A DNA stretch of 64,000 nucleotides. Origin: Mucilaginibacter_A sp964244955 (GTDB lineage: Bacteria > Bacteroidota > Bacteroidia > Sphingobacteriales > Sphingobacteriaceae). The notes under the pieces are model-generated. The model made no database searches. It had not been told where the DNA came from and saw only the letters and a program-made list of their open reading frames with translations. A program made the translations under genes and the position numbers. Positions 17,433 to 26,166 of the stretch are shown here, one piece after another; within the stretch, counting starts at the first letter, position 1; every line of letters begins with the position of its first letter. The DNA is taken from contig CAXTKQ010000004.1 in the NCBI GenBank assembly GCA_964244955.1, positions 11,863 through 75,862 on the forward strand. The letters are read 5' to 3'.

Positions 17433-18251
17433 TTACAGTTTTTGCCAGATCTTTTCTTTGAGGTTTGCCTTTTGGTAATGCTGGTTTAAATGGCTAAACC
17501 GCAAGGTTTCTTTACTGCCCAAAGCCAAAAAACCTTTGCTTTCTAAGCTACTGTCAAACAAGGTGAACACGCGGTTTTGCATGTCCTGGTTAAAATAGAT
17601 CAAAACGTTGCGGCAGATAACCAATTGGAACTGGTTAAAAGAAGTATCGGCAGCGAGGTTATGGGTGGAGAAAACCATACGCTTTTTCAGCTCGTCCAGA
17701 AATTTCACCTGCCCAAAATACGGCCCGTAGTAATTTTGCAACAACAATTCGCCGCCGGCCTTCAAATAATTATCGGCATAATGCTGAAAAGGCTTTTGCG
17801 GAAAAATACCTTTTGAAGCCGTTTCCAAAGCTTCAGGGTTGATATCCGTAGCATACAAAATTGATTTATGGAGCAGGTGAAGTTCTTTCAGCAAAATGGC
17901 CATTGAATATACTTCCTCGCCGGTAGAACAGCCTGCATGCCAAATCCGGATGAGCGGAAAATTGCTTAAAGCAGGCAAAATAGCGGTTCGCAAAGCCGCA
18001 AAAAAAGAAGGGTCGCGGAACATTTCGGTAACCGGAACCATGATTTTGGAGATGAACAAACGAAAATATTGCGGGTCGTTTTTAAGCAAATAACGCAAGG
18101 CCGGAAAGTTGCCCGCTTGTTGCAAATTATAAAACTGGTTGATCCGCCGTTGCAGCATCGGCATGGAATATCCCGTAAAATCGTAACCGTAAGTATCAAT
18201 TAAATCGGTCAACAATTGGTTGATTTCTTCTTCACGCAGTATGCCCACCAT
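17433..18251 (-). CDS. CheR-type protein-glutamate methyltransferase
   Basis: 272 residues. CheR N-terminal helices (EEINQLLTDLIDTYGYDFTGY...MLQRRI) are followed by the SAM-binding core: MVPVTEMFRDPSFF, the motif HAGCSTGEEVYSMA, and the downstream ATDINPEAL and LVICRNVLIYFN. Such orphan CheR domains modify sensory systems rather than classical chemoreceptors in many Bacteroidota. It lies directly downstream, same strand, of a hybrid kinase (44 bases), so it probably belongs to that signalling unit. CheB is absent. A class 1 box is embedded at 17636-17647. Confidence 0.9.
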   Translation of the reverse strand: MVGILREEEINQLLTDLIDTYGYDFTGYSMPMLQRRINQFYNLQQAGNFPALRYLLKNDPQYFRLFISKIMVPVTEMFRDPSFFAALRTAILPALSNFPLIRIWHAGCSTGEEVYSMAILLKELHLLHKSILYATDINPEALETASKGIFPQKPFQHYADNYLKAGGELLLQNYYGPYFGQVKFLDELKKRMVFSTHNLAADTSFNQFQLVICRNVLIYFNQDMQNRVFTLFDSSLESKGFLALGSKETLRFSHLNQHYQKANLKEKIWQKL

Positions 18252-18262
18252 TTTTATACCGA

Positions 18263-18274
18263 TAAAAGAAGCAT
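18263..18274 (-). repeat. Dispersed box ATGCTTCTTTTA
   Basis: Reverse-oriented class 1 box with tail TCGGTATAAAAATGG, 12 bases upstream of the CheR start. Confidence 0.85.
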
Positions 18275-18295
18275 CAAAACTTTACCAAACCTTTT

Positions 18296-21200
18296 TTACA
18301 GCGATTGCCCGTACAGCCAAACCCGCAAAAGCGAAACCAATTGATCCACATCCACTGGTTTTGAAACATAATCTGATGCACCGGCTTCGATACAAGCTTC
18401 GCGGTCGGCAGGCATTACTTTGGCCGTAACCGCAATAATGGGCAGCGTGGAAAAATCCGGGTGCTGCCTGATGCGGCGCGTACTTTCGTAGCCGTCCATT
18501 TCGGGCATCATCATGTCCATCAGCACGATGTCTACACGCTCTTTTTCTAATTGCTCCAGCGCCTCGTGGCCGTTGGTTGCCGTCAGCACGTTCATTTTAT
18601 ATTTTTCCAGGGATTTGGTCAGCGAAAAGATGTTGCGCACATCGTCGTCTGCAATCAAAATGGTTTTGTTTTTCAGCACTTCGGCCAATGCGCCCGGCTT
18701 TTTTGAAAGCGGAGAATTAACGGTTGCCGGTGTTTGCTTGCCTTCCATCACATGCAAAAATACGGCAACTTCGTCCAGAACGCGCTGGTAAGATTGTGCT
18801 GTTTTTACCACGATAGAATCTGCAAAGCGCAAAATCCGGCTTTCTTCGGCTAGCGAAAGGTGTTTTCCGGTAAAAACAATGATCGGGATACGGTCCAATC
18901 CCGGCTGTTGCGTAATCGTTTCCAGCGAATCATAAATCACTTTTCCCGAGGCTCCCATGTCCATAATCACGCAGTCCACTTCCCTTTTTTGCAGCGTTTC
19001 GATGCTTTTGCCAATGCTTCCCGAAATTTCTGTACTGATGTTGAACGTTTCCAGAAAGTAGGAAAGTGCTTTGGCGTGCTGCTCGTTGTCTTCCACAATC
19101 AGCACTTTTTTCGGGCTGCGCCTGATTGCTTCTTCCAGCTTTTCAAAAAGTTGCTTCATTTGCTCAATGGCAAGTGGTTTGTTGATAAAATCCACCGCGC
19201 CTTTTAGCAAACTTTCTTTTCTGACCGCAAGCGATGACATGATGTGTACCGGAATATGCCGCGTAGAAGGATCGTTTTTCAGCTCTTCCATCACTTCCCA
19301 ACCGTCTTTAACGGGCAATTGTATGTCCAGCAAAATAGCGTCGGGTTTGTATTGATGCACCATATCCAAACCCAAATCCCCGCGCACGGCAACAATACCT
19401 TTGTAACCTTTTTCGCGTGTAAATTTTAATAAAGTGTTGGCAAAAATAGTATCGTCTTCGATAATCAAAATCACTTTGTTGTCATCCTTCAGGTTGTCGC
19501 GGTCGTCTTTAATTTCCGCAGGGATCAGCGTTGTCAAATGTTTTACACGGCCCATTGCCGGTGCCAATGCTTCTTTTATCAGTACTTTTTTGGAATTAGG
19601 TTTTGGCAGGTCAATTTCCGCTTCTTCAACAATTTGGGTTGCCGGTTTATCTTTCGGAACGGATAAAACAAATGTGCTTCCTTGTCCCTGTTCGCTGCTC
19701 AATTTGATTTCGCCCTGCAACAGTTCGGCCAGTTTTTTACTGATGGACAAACCCAGCCCAGTGCCGCCGTAGTTTCTCCGGGTAGAGCCATCGGCCTGGC
19801 GAAAAGGCTCGAAAATCGTTTCCTGGTCTTTTTGGGCAATGCCGATGCCACTGTCTTTTACTGTAAAACGGATAAAACCAGGGCGTTCGTCTGCTTCAAC
19901 CATCAAACTCACTTCGCCTTTTACCGTAAATTTTAAAGCGTTTGAGAGCAGGTTTTTCAGGATCTGCTCCAGTTTGGGCTTGTCTGTTTCGATGGTATTG
20001 GCAAGATCGGGGCTGGCAGCAACCGTCAGATTCAGTTTCTTTTCGCGTGCAACCGGCATAAACAAACTTTGCATTTCAGCAACGATTTCACTAATAGTTA
20101 CGCGCTCGTATTCGGCCTCCATTTTGCCGGCTTCTATTTTGGACAAGTCCAGGATCTCGTCAATCAAATTCAACAAACCGTTGCCCGAGTTCAAAATCAC
20201 TTGTGCCGATTCGATCTGTTCGGCCGTTAAGTTTTCTTCGTTATTTTCGGCCAAATGCCTCGACAGCAATAAAATAGAATTTAAAGGCGTGCGCAACTCG
20301 TGCGACATATTGGCCATAAACTCCGATTTGTATTGCGTGGTGAGTTCCAGTTCTTCGGCTTTTAGCTGGATTTCCTGGTTGCGCTCCAAAATCATCAGGT
20401 TGCGCTCTTCCAGCAAATGGCTTCGTTCTTCCAGCATCTGGTTTGATTGTTCCAGTTCTTCCTGCTGCACGCGCATTTCTTCGTCGTTCTGTTGCAGCTT
20501 TTGCGTGTAAGCTTCCAGCTCGGCGTTCATGTTTTCGAGTTCGCGCTGCCGCGTGCTTAACTCTTCGGTTTGCTGCTGCGTTTGTTTAAGCAACTGCTGC
20601 AGTTCGTGGTAATTTTGCGCCGTATAAATGGAAAGCCCGATGTTTCCCGATACATGCTCCAAAAACCGGATACTTAAATCATCGTAATTTTGCAATGCGG
20701 CCAGTTCCATTACACCAATAACTTCGCCTCCATAAAAAACAGGAACGGCAATTAAATGGGCAGGCATAATCTCGCCATTGGCATACGTTAACGCAATGCT
20801 GTTTTTATCAATGTTTTTTAAGTGTATCGTTCTTTTGCTGATGGCTGCCTGCCCACTAATTCCTTCGCCTACTTTAATTTCTTTTTTCTGGTCTTTGGCA
20901 GACAAAGCATAACCGCTTTTTAAACGCAGCCGGTTTTGCTCCACAATGTAAATGGCGCCAATACTGCTGCTGGTATAACCTACCAAAAATTCCAGGATTT
21001 GTGCAGTTAGCGTCTCTAAATCTTTTTGTCCCAACATTTTATTGTTCAGGCCATTGATCCCTTTTTGCAGCCATTCGTTGGCTTCCAAGTTGCCAAAAGC
21101 GTAGGCCAGAGACTCGGCCATTTTATTAAGCGAATGCGAAACGCCGCCTAAATTGTCGTTTTCATGGTCGTCAACGCGGGTCTGGTAATCTCCGTTAGAA

Positions 21201-21907
21201 ATTTTATCTGCAATGTTGTGGATGATGTTGAGCCTAATGCCCATCACTTTTTCCTTTTGTTCTAAGTCCTGGCGCAGGTCTATATTTTCTTCGTACTTTC
21301 TTCGCAACCGATAATAATAATAAACAGAAATCCCAATAGTTAAAAGCGCAGCAAAAACAATAATTAATGGTGTAAAGGCAGTAAGCAAACGTTGGGTGGC
21401 CGTTGATTTTGACAAAACCAGTTTTTCCTGGTTTTCCATGTGGCTTATGATTTCGCGCAAAGCGTCCATTTCGGCCTTGCCTTGTTTAAGCTGCGCGAGG
21501 CTGATGGTTTTGCCGGCACGTTTGGCATCAATCAAACTTTGGAGGCTGATAAACCTTGCCGTAACAACGTTTTCTAACTGATCAATGTGCTGCTTTAAAA
21601 ATCCGTCATCCGCACTCAACTGGCTTACTTCTTTTATCGCACTAAAAACTTTTTGGTTAGAACCGAGATAAGGCTGCAGAAATATCTCGTCGCCCGAAAG
21701 CAGGAATCCGCGTTGTCCGGTTTCGGCATCTTTCATAACCGAAATAATATTTTCTAATTTTGAGATCACCGTGTTGCTGCGGTCAACTTTCTCGGCATTG
21801 TCCAAAAGGTTGCGGATGCTGATGAAAGACGCAATAGAACTTAGCACGACGAGCAGCAGCGACAGCCCGAAACCAATTTGCAAATCGCGCTTTATTTTAC
21901 TTTTCAT
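18296..21907 (-). CDS. Hybrid sensor histidine kinase with CHASE3, HAMP, GAF and three receivers
   Basis: About 1203 residues from ATG 21907; a longer frame runs into the neighbouring gene and is not used. Order: transmembrane segment, CHASE3-like periplasmic domain (MKDAETGQRGFLLSG), second transmembrane segment, HAMP, GAF, a long Glu/Gln-rich coiled coil, HisKA (SHELRTPLNSILL), HATPase (NLLSNALKFT, DSGIGI, GGTGLGLSI), then three receiver domains (LLDIQLPVKDGWEV; VIMDMGASG; VLMDMMMPEMDGYES). The middle receiver is unusual beyond its Asp. It follows a receiver-kinase gene by 19 bases and precedes cheR, so the three likely form one signalling operon. Confidence 0.92.
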   Translation of the reverse strand: MKSKIKRDLQIGFGLSLLLVVLSSIASFISIRNLLDNAEKVDRSNTVISKLENIISVMKDAETGQRGFLLSGDEIFLQPYLGSNQKVFSAIKEVSQLSADDGFLKQHIDQLENVVTARFISLQSLIDAKRAGKTISLAQLKQGKAEMDALREIISHMENQEKLVLSKSTATQRLLTAFTPLIIVFAALLTIGISVYYYYRLRRKYEENIDLRQDLEQKEKVMGIRLNIIHNIADKISNGDYQTRVDDHENDNLGGVSHSLNKMAESLAYAFGNLEANEWLQKGINGLNNKMLGQKDLETLTAQILEFLVGYTSSSIGAIYIVEQNRLRLKSGYALSAKDQKKEIKVGEGISGQAAISKRTIHLKNIDKNSIALTYANGEIMPAHLIAVPVFYGGEVIGVMELAALQNYDDLSIRFLEHVSGNIGLSIYTAQNYHELQQLLKQTQQQTEELSTRQRELENMNAELEAYTQKLQQNDEEMRVQQEELEQSNQMLEERSHLLEERNLMILERNQEIQLKAEELELTTQYKSEFMANMSHELRTPLNSILLLSRHLAENNEENLTAEQIESAQVILNSGNGLLNLIDEILDLSKIEAGKMEAEYERVTISEIVAEMQSLFMPVAREKKLNLTVAASPDLANTIETDKPKLEQILKNLLSNALKFTVKGEVSLMVEADERPGFIRFTVKDSGIGIAQKDQETIFEPFRQADGSTRRNYGGTGLGLSISKKLAELLQGEIKLSSEQGQGSTFVLSVPKDKPATQIVEEAEIDLPKPNSKKVLIKEALAPAMGRVKHLTTLIPAEIKDDRDNLKDDNKVILIIEDDTIFANTLLKFTREKGYKGIVAVRGDLGLDMVHQYKPDAILLDIQLPVKDGWEVMEELKNDPSTRHIPVHIMSSLAVRKESLLKGAVDFINKPLAIEQMKQLFEKLEEAIRRSPKKVLIVEDNEQHAKALSYFLETFNISTEISGSIGKSIETLQKREVDCVIMDMGASGKVIYDSLETITQQPGLDRIPIIVFTGKHLSLAEESRILRFADSIVVKTAQSYQRVLDEVAVFLHVMEGKQTPATVNSPLSKKPGALAEVLKNKTILIADDDVRNIFSLTKSLEKYKMNVLTATNGHEALEQLEKERVDIVLMDMMMPEMDGYESTRRIRQHPDFSTLPIIAVTAKVMPADREACIEAGASDYVSKPVDVDQLVSLLRVWLYGQSL

Positions 21908-21926
21908 TAAAAAATCTTTTTTGAGG

Positions 21927-23063
21927 TTATGGTTTAACTGCCTGCTGCTTGCTATCGTACACTGGCAGCGTAAAATAAAACGAAGAACCTCTGCCCGGCT
22001 CGCTGTCCACCCCGTAACGGCCATGGTGCCTTTTAATGATCTCGGCACAAATGTACAAGCCCATGCCTAAGCCCTGAAAACGGTTGGAAGATTCTTCTAC
22101 CCTGTAAAACTTGGTAAAAAGCTGCTCCTGCTTGTCTTTTGGGATGCCAATGCCGGAATCGGTAATGTTGATCAAAACTTCATCAGACGACAACAAAGAA
22201 ACATCAAATAAAATCTCCGTTGAGTTTGGAGAATATTTAATCGCATTTGTTAAGTAGTTCAAAATCACTTGTTCAATGCGTATTTGATCACCATATACTT
22301 TAACTCCTGCCTGCCCTGTTTTTATAATTTGATGGCTGGTATAAGTTTGCCGGATGATATCAACCGAGTTCTCAATAATCGGGTCAATATCATAAACCCG
22401 GTTTTTAAACTCCAGTTTGCCGCTGGCGATTTTTGAAGTGTCCAGCAGGTCATCAATCAGAATATTCAGCTTTTCTAACTGCTGGCGCGTTCGTTCGAGG
22501 TATTTTTTGGCATCGTCTTTCAGGTCGCGGTCAACCGAACGTTCTACCATCTGCATATAACCTTTTATGGAGGTTAAAGGCGTTTTTAGTTCGTGGCTGG
22601 CCATCGTGATAAACTCGTCTTTGGTCCTTTCTGCCTGCTTCCGAAACTCGATCTCTTCTACCAAAACCTGCTGCATGTTTTGCAAAGCGGTAGTTTGTTC
22701 GTACAGTTTGATAAAGGTTTTCACTTTCAGCACCAGCACGTCCGGGTCGAAAGGTTTCACCAAATAATCGCGCCCGCCCGAAGCATAGCCCTTGCTGATA
22801 AACTGCTTGTTTACGTTTACTGCGGAGAGAAAAATGATCGGAATATCTTTGGTTTTGCTATATCCGGAGATAGATTCGGCCACTTCAAAACCGTCAAGCC
22901 CGGGCATTTGCACATCCAAAATAATCAGGTCGTAATTATTCTTCAGTACTTTTTTTAACGCTTCTTCACCGGATAGTGCCGTATCCACTTCAAACTTGTG
23001 CTTTTCGAGGATGCGTTTTAAAGCAATTATATTTTCAGACTTATCGTCAACAATTAATATCAT
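21927..23063 (-). CDS. Receiver-histidine kinase protein
   Basis: 378 residues. An N-terminal receiver domain (ILIVDD at 2-7, phosphoacceptor Asp50 in LIILDVQMP, SKGYASGGRDYLVKPFD near the conserved Lys) leads through a coiled coil to HisKA (SHELKTPLTSIKG) and HATPase (YLTNAIKYSP, DSGIGIPKDK, GLGMGLYI). No membrane segment, so cytoplasmic; it probably is phosphorylated by or feeds the neighbouring hybrid kinase. First gene of the kinase-cheR unit. Confidence 0.92.
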   Translation of the reverse strand: MILIVDDKSENIIALKRILEKHKFEVDTALSGEEALKKVLKNNYDLIILDVQMPGLDGFEVAESISGYSKTKDIPIIFLSAVNVNKQFISKGYASGGRDYLVKPFDPDVLVLKVKTFIKLYEQTTALQNMQQVLVEEIEFRKQAERTKDEFITMASHELKTPLTSIKGYMQMVERSVDRDLKDDAKKYLERTRQQLEKLNILIDDLLDTSKIASGKLEFKNRVYDIDPIIENSVDIIRQTYTSHQIIKTGQAGVKVYGDQIRIEQVILNYLTNAIKYSPNSTEILFDVSLLSSDEVLINITDSGIGIPKDKQEQLFTKFYRVEESSNRFQGLGMGLYICAEIIKRHHGRYGVDSEPGRGSSFYFTLPVYDSKQQAVKP

Positions 23064-23175
23064 GTCAGCTTAATATGAAACAAGGCTAAATTAAAACATA
23101 TTTTCTTTTTAACGCAGAAAGTGCCTAAAGGATGTTGATTGTGATGGCTTTGCTTGTTTTAAGGTTTTTTGATTT

Positions 23176-23558
23176 TTATTGCAGGCTGTATGGATCAACA
23201 AGTTTTAACCCAGCGATGTCCTTGAAATCAATAATATTTCGGGAGATTAAAATTAGGTTATAGACCAAAGCTGTAGCGGCAATAATAGCATCAGGTGTTT
23301 TTATCTTATAATTTTGACGGAGTAGGATTGTCTGCTGTACAATATTTTTTTCTAAAGCATAAATTGAAGCCACGCTGATAAATCCATGAATTTGCTCCCA
23401 TTCTTTTGCAGGGATATTTTTATTGCTCAATAATTCGATTTGTGTAACTACAGAGATCGCAGGCTCAATAGTTTTCATAAAAACTTCGCCCTTTAGAGGC
23501 AGCCTCTTATTAAAAAATCAATTATAGGATTGGTATCAATTAAATATTTTTGTCCCAT
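23176..23558 (-). pseudogene. PIN-domain (VapC-type) toxin with an N-terminal frameshift
   Basis: The intact-looking part, ATG 23478 to 23176, is only 100 residues and lacks the PIN N-terminus. The missing start is present upstream in another frame: ATG at 23558 reads MGQKYLIDTNPIIDFLIRG, with the conserved LIDTN motif, then stops; the frame needed to continue (PLKGEVFMKT) is shifted by one base near 23500. The rest has the usual acidic residues (Glu in VVTQIELL, Asp in KTPDAIIAA, Asp in IDFKD). The new start overlaps the antitoxin gene by 19 bases. It is either a sequencing error or a broken toxin. Confidence 0.75.
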
Positions 23559-23821
23559 CCGTTGCGGTTTTGCCCAACTTCGCGATACAAGGTTTCTGCG
23601 GTATTATCAGAAATTATTCCCCAAAAATCAGCCATTGTTTTTTTACGTTCTTTTTGCGTTGACGCTTCCAATATTTGAATATTTCTTTCCCATTCGTTGC
23701 GGCTTTTTACTTCCTCATCAATATAAAAAACAACATGGACTTCTTTACCCACATATTCTTCCGGTAAAGATATTGCCATGTCAAAATCTGTTTTTTGAGG
23801 CGTTACTTTAGTTTCTACCAT
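23540..23821 (-). CDS. Putative antitoxin of the PIN-toxin pair
   Basis: 93 residues. N-terminal DFDMAISLPEEYVGKEVHVVFYIDEEVKSRNEWERNIQI has a beta-strand-rich look of Phd/AbrB-like or unclassified antitoxins; the C-terminal part is charged and helical. Its stop codon lies inside the toxin's reconstructed N-terminus, as is usual in toxin-antitoxin operons. The assignment rests on position next to the PIN domain, not on a strong family match. Confidence 0.6.
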   Translation of the reverse strand: MVETKVTPQKTDFDMAISLPEEYVGKEVHVVFYIDEEVKSRNEWERNIQILEASTQKERKKTMADFWGIISDNTAETLYREVGQNRNGWDKNI

Positions 23822-23960
23822 TTGAAAATTTTAATTCGAAATTAAAGCTAATAAAAGTTAAATCAAAAACAATGGTCGTTCAAAATAAAAACGCCTTTAA
23901 ACGAATTGGCTTAATCCGAAATGATGTTTCAACCCAAAACTTATACAAACTTTTATGCCA

Positions 23961-23972
23961 TAAAAGAAGCAT
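23961..23972 (-). repeat. Dispersed box ATGCTTCTTTTA
   Basis: Reverse-oriented class 1 box with tail TGGCATAAAAGTTT, in the gap between the SDR end and the antitoxin start. Confidence 0.85.
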
Positions 23973-23999
23973 TGGCAAAAACAAAAACTTCAATTTCAG

Positions 24000-24815
24000 C
24001 TACCGCAGCAAGGGGTTCTTTTCCTTCGTAAAAACCTCGTAAACCTTTTTGTCCAGCCAGCCCGGAATCAGCTTGTTCAGCAAAACCGTTAATTTTCCCT
24101 GATTCGTCATCACTAAAACCCGTTCCCGTTTTTGGATGCCGTCGGCAATAATTTTGGCCACTTCTTCGGCGGACATCATTTTTTCTTCTTCCATGGATGT
24201 TTCGCCGTGCGCCGTCCCGTCTTTTGATAAAGCCGTACTGCGGATATTGGAAGCGGTAAAACCCGGACAAGCGGTCATCACATGCACACCGGTTTTTAAG
24301 TTTTCTACGCGCAAACTATCCAAAAACCCGTTCATGGCAAATTTAGAAGCCGAATAACCCGTGCGGCCGGGCAAACCTTTAAAACCGGCAATCGAAGAAA
24401 CGCCTACAATGCTGCCTTTTGATTTTAAAATTTCTTCCATCGCATATTTGGTGCAGTAAACGGTGCCCCAAAAGTTCACGTCCATCAGGTTTTTCAGCAC
24501 CACCAAATCCAAATCTTTAAATAAGGCACGCATGGAAATCCCGGCGTTGTTGATTAGCACATCAATGCCTTGAAATGTTCGTACAGCCTGGTCAATCAGC
24601 AGTTTACAATCTTCTTCTTTGCTCACATCGCATTGTACAGCTACTGCTTTTATGCCATATTTTTTTTCGAGGTTTTGGGCAATTTCGCACAACGTAACAA
24701 ACTGCCTGGCACCTAAAACAAGGTTGGCACCGCGTGCAGCCATTTCGTTTGCCAAAGCTTCGCCGATGCCGGATGATGCACCGGTGATGATGACTGTTTT
24801 TCCTTTAAAAGACAT
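24000..24815 (-). CDS. Short-chain dehydrogenase/reductase
   Basis: 271 residues. N-terminal Rossmann motif TGASSGIGEA, NAGI motif (INNAGISMRAL), Ser in VSSIAG and YSASK catalytic Tyr/Lys form a classical SDR of the DltE/FabG-like type. The C-terminus (LNKLIPGWLDKKVYEVF) suggests a membrane- or lipid-proximal SDR such as those with a 'DltE-like' tail. NAD(P)-dependent; substrate unknown. It stands alone with boxes on both sides. Confidence 0.9.
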   Translation of the reverse strand: MSFKGKTVIITGASSGIGEALANEMAARGANLVLGARQFVTLCEIAQNLEKKYGIKAVAVQCDVSKEEDCKLLIDQAVRTFQGIDVLINNAGISMRALFKDLDLVVLKNLMDVNFWGTVYCTKYAMEEILKSKGSIVGVSSIAGFKGLPGRTGYSASKFAMNGFLDSLRVENLKTGVHVMTACPGFTASNIRSTALSKDGTAHGETSMEEEKMMSAEEVAKIIADGIQKRERVLVMTNQGKLTVLLNKLIPGWLDKKVYEVFTKEKNPLLR

Positions 24816-24893
24816 AAATATTTTTTGCTGACCTTAAATTTTCTCAGATTTTTTTGTCATTTCGATCCGCGGGAAGAAACCTTCTTCAAAGCC

Positions 24894-24983
24894 ATGCTTC
24901 TTTTATCAAATAAATTTCGCTTTGATGAAAATCCCTCCTATCGTCGGGATGACAGCGCAAATTTACACCGATAAAAGAAGCAT
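24894..24983. repeat. Inverted pair of dispersed boxes
   Basis: ATGCTTCTTTTA at 24894-24905 and its reverse complement at 24972-24983, between the SDR start and the recR stop. The tails TCAAATAAATTTCG and TCGGTGTAAATTTGC face inward and are partly complementary. Confidence 0.85.
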
Positions 24984-24988
24984 CGGCC

Positions 24989-25606
24989 TTATTTTGTAAC
25001 CGATCCTTCATACAAAACCCGCGTAGCGATGGAACGGCCCAACGTAATCTCGTCCACATATTCCAGCTCGCCGCCAAAAGCAATACCGCGGGCAATGGTA
25101 GATATTTTCAACCCAAAATCCTTTAGTTTTTTGTGGAGGTAAAAGATCGTCGTATCGCCTTCCATCGTGGCGCTTACGGCAAATATTACTTCTTTTACCT
25201 CGGTATTTTTGATGCGTTCGACCAAAGAATCAATCTGCAAATCACTTGGCCCAATCCCATCCATCGGCGAAATCAAGCCGCCCAAAACATGGTACAAACC
25301 ATTGTACTGGCTCGTGTTTTCAATCGCCATCACATCGCGCGTATCTTCCACCACACAAATCAGTTGTTCGTTTCGCCGAGGGGAAGCACAGATTTCGCAA
25401 ACGGCCTGATCGGCAATGTTATGGCACACCTCGCAAAACTGCACTTCGTTGCGCAACCTACTGATGGAATTGCTAAAACGGTCAACCTCTTCTTTCTCTT
25501 CGTTCAGCAAATGCAGCACCAAACGCAAGGCTGTTTTTTGTCCGATCCCGGGAAGTTTGGCAAATTCGGCCACCGCAGTTTCCAGCAGTTTGGAAGAAAA
25601 ATTCAT
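24989..25606 (-). CDS. recR: Recombination mediator RecR
   Basis: 205 residues from ATG 25606; the longer frame upstream is AT-rich and unlike RecR. Helix-hairpin-helix region LPGIGQKTALRLVLHLL, zinc finger CEVCHNIADQAVCEIC, and Toprim domain (ICVVEDTRDVMAIE, then YHVLGGLISPMDGIGP) are all present. RecR helps RecFOR load RecA at gaps. A weak box-like site (TTACTTCTTTTA) lies inside at 25186. Confidence 0.95.
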   Translation of the reverse strand: MNFSSKLLETAVAEFAKLPGIGQKTALRLVLHLLNEEKEEVDRFSNSISRLRNEVQFCEVCHNIADQAVCEICASPRRNEQLICVVEDTRDVMAIENTSQYNGLYHVLGGLISPMDGIGPSDLQIDSLVERIKNTEVKEVIFAVSATMEGDTTIFYLHKKLKDFGLKISTIARGIAFGGELEYVDEITLGRSIATRVLYEGSVTK

Positions 25607-25618
25607 AGGGCAAAAATA

Positions 25619-25678
25619 GGAAAAAGTTGATAGTTTATGGGGGATGGTTAATAGTTCATGGGGGAAATAGTTCATGCA
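25619..25678. repeat. TTAACCAT/ATGGTTAA-type simple repeat
   Basis: Copies of TAGTTTATGGGGGATGGTTAATAG type between divergent recR and the four-helix protein gene. It belongs to the ACCATTAAC family. Confidence 0.55.
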
Positions 25679-25736
25679 GAAAGCGGATAATACAAATATG
25701 TTATTACATTTATTTTTTAAACTAATTATTACCATT

Positions 25737-26090
25737 ATGGCATTTCGTTTTGAAGAATTGAACATTTGGAAAAAGGCAATGGATTTGAACGAAGCTGTTT
25801 TTATCTTTAGTAAAACCTTGCCAAAAGACGAACTTTACGTACTTTCTTCTCAACTAAAAAGAGCCTCCGATTCTGTCGTTTTAAATATTGCAGAAGGATC
25901 AACCGGACAGACAAAAGCCTCGTTTAAACTGTTTTTAAATTACGCCATGCGTTCTGCCATCGAAGTTGTTAGCTGTTTATTTATTGCAAAAAGAAGAAGC
26001 TATATTGATGAAATCCAATTTAAAACTTTGTATGATGATTACGAAGTTTTAGTCAAAATGATTACCAACATGAAAAAATCTTTAGACTAA
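25737..26090 (+). CDS. Four-helix bundle protein (23S rRNA intervening-sequence protein family)
   Basis: 117 residues from ATG 25737 (MAFRFEELNIWKKAMDL); the longer frame is not conserved-looking. Motifs FEELNIWKKAMDLNEAVF, LSSQLKRASDSVVLNIAEG, and SFKLFLNYAMRSAIEVVSCLFIA match the S23/four-helix-bundle family, first found in rRNA intervening sequences and later scattered in Bacteroidota genomes. Function unknown; thought to bind nucleic acid. No rRNA gene is nearby, so it is a stand-alone copy. Confidence 0.9.
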   Translation: MAFRFEELNIWKKAMDLNEAVFIFSKTLPKDELYVLSSQLKRASDSVVLNIAEGSTGQTKASFKLFLNYAMRSAIEVVSCLFIAKRRSYIDEIQFKTLYDDYEVLVKMITNMKKSLD

Positions 26091-26093
26091 CTT

Positions 26094-26160
26094 CTGGCCA
26101 TGACCATCAACCATAGACCATGAACCATTAACTATGAAACATCACCCATTAACTATTCGC
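26094..26160. repeat. ACCATTAACTATGAAC-type simple repeat
   Basis: Dense copies of ACCATCAACC, ACCATGAACC and ACCATTAACTATG between the four-helix protein gene and the symporter. Same family as at 7119, 25619 and 48025. Confidence 0.75.
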
Positions 26161-26166
26161 TAACCC

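Noticed and set aside
23176..23478. Intact 100-residue VapC starting at 23478
   Set aside because: It lacks the conserved PIN N-terminal motif, which is found upstream in another frame; so the short version is a truncated frame.
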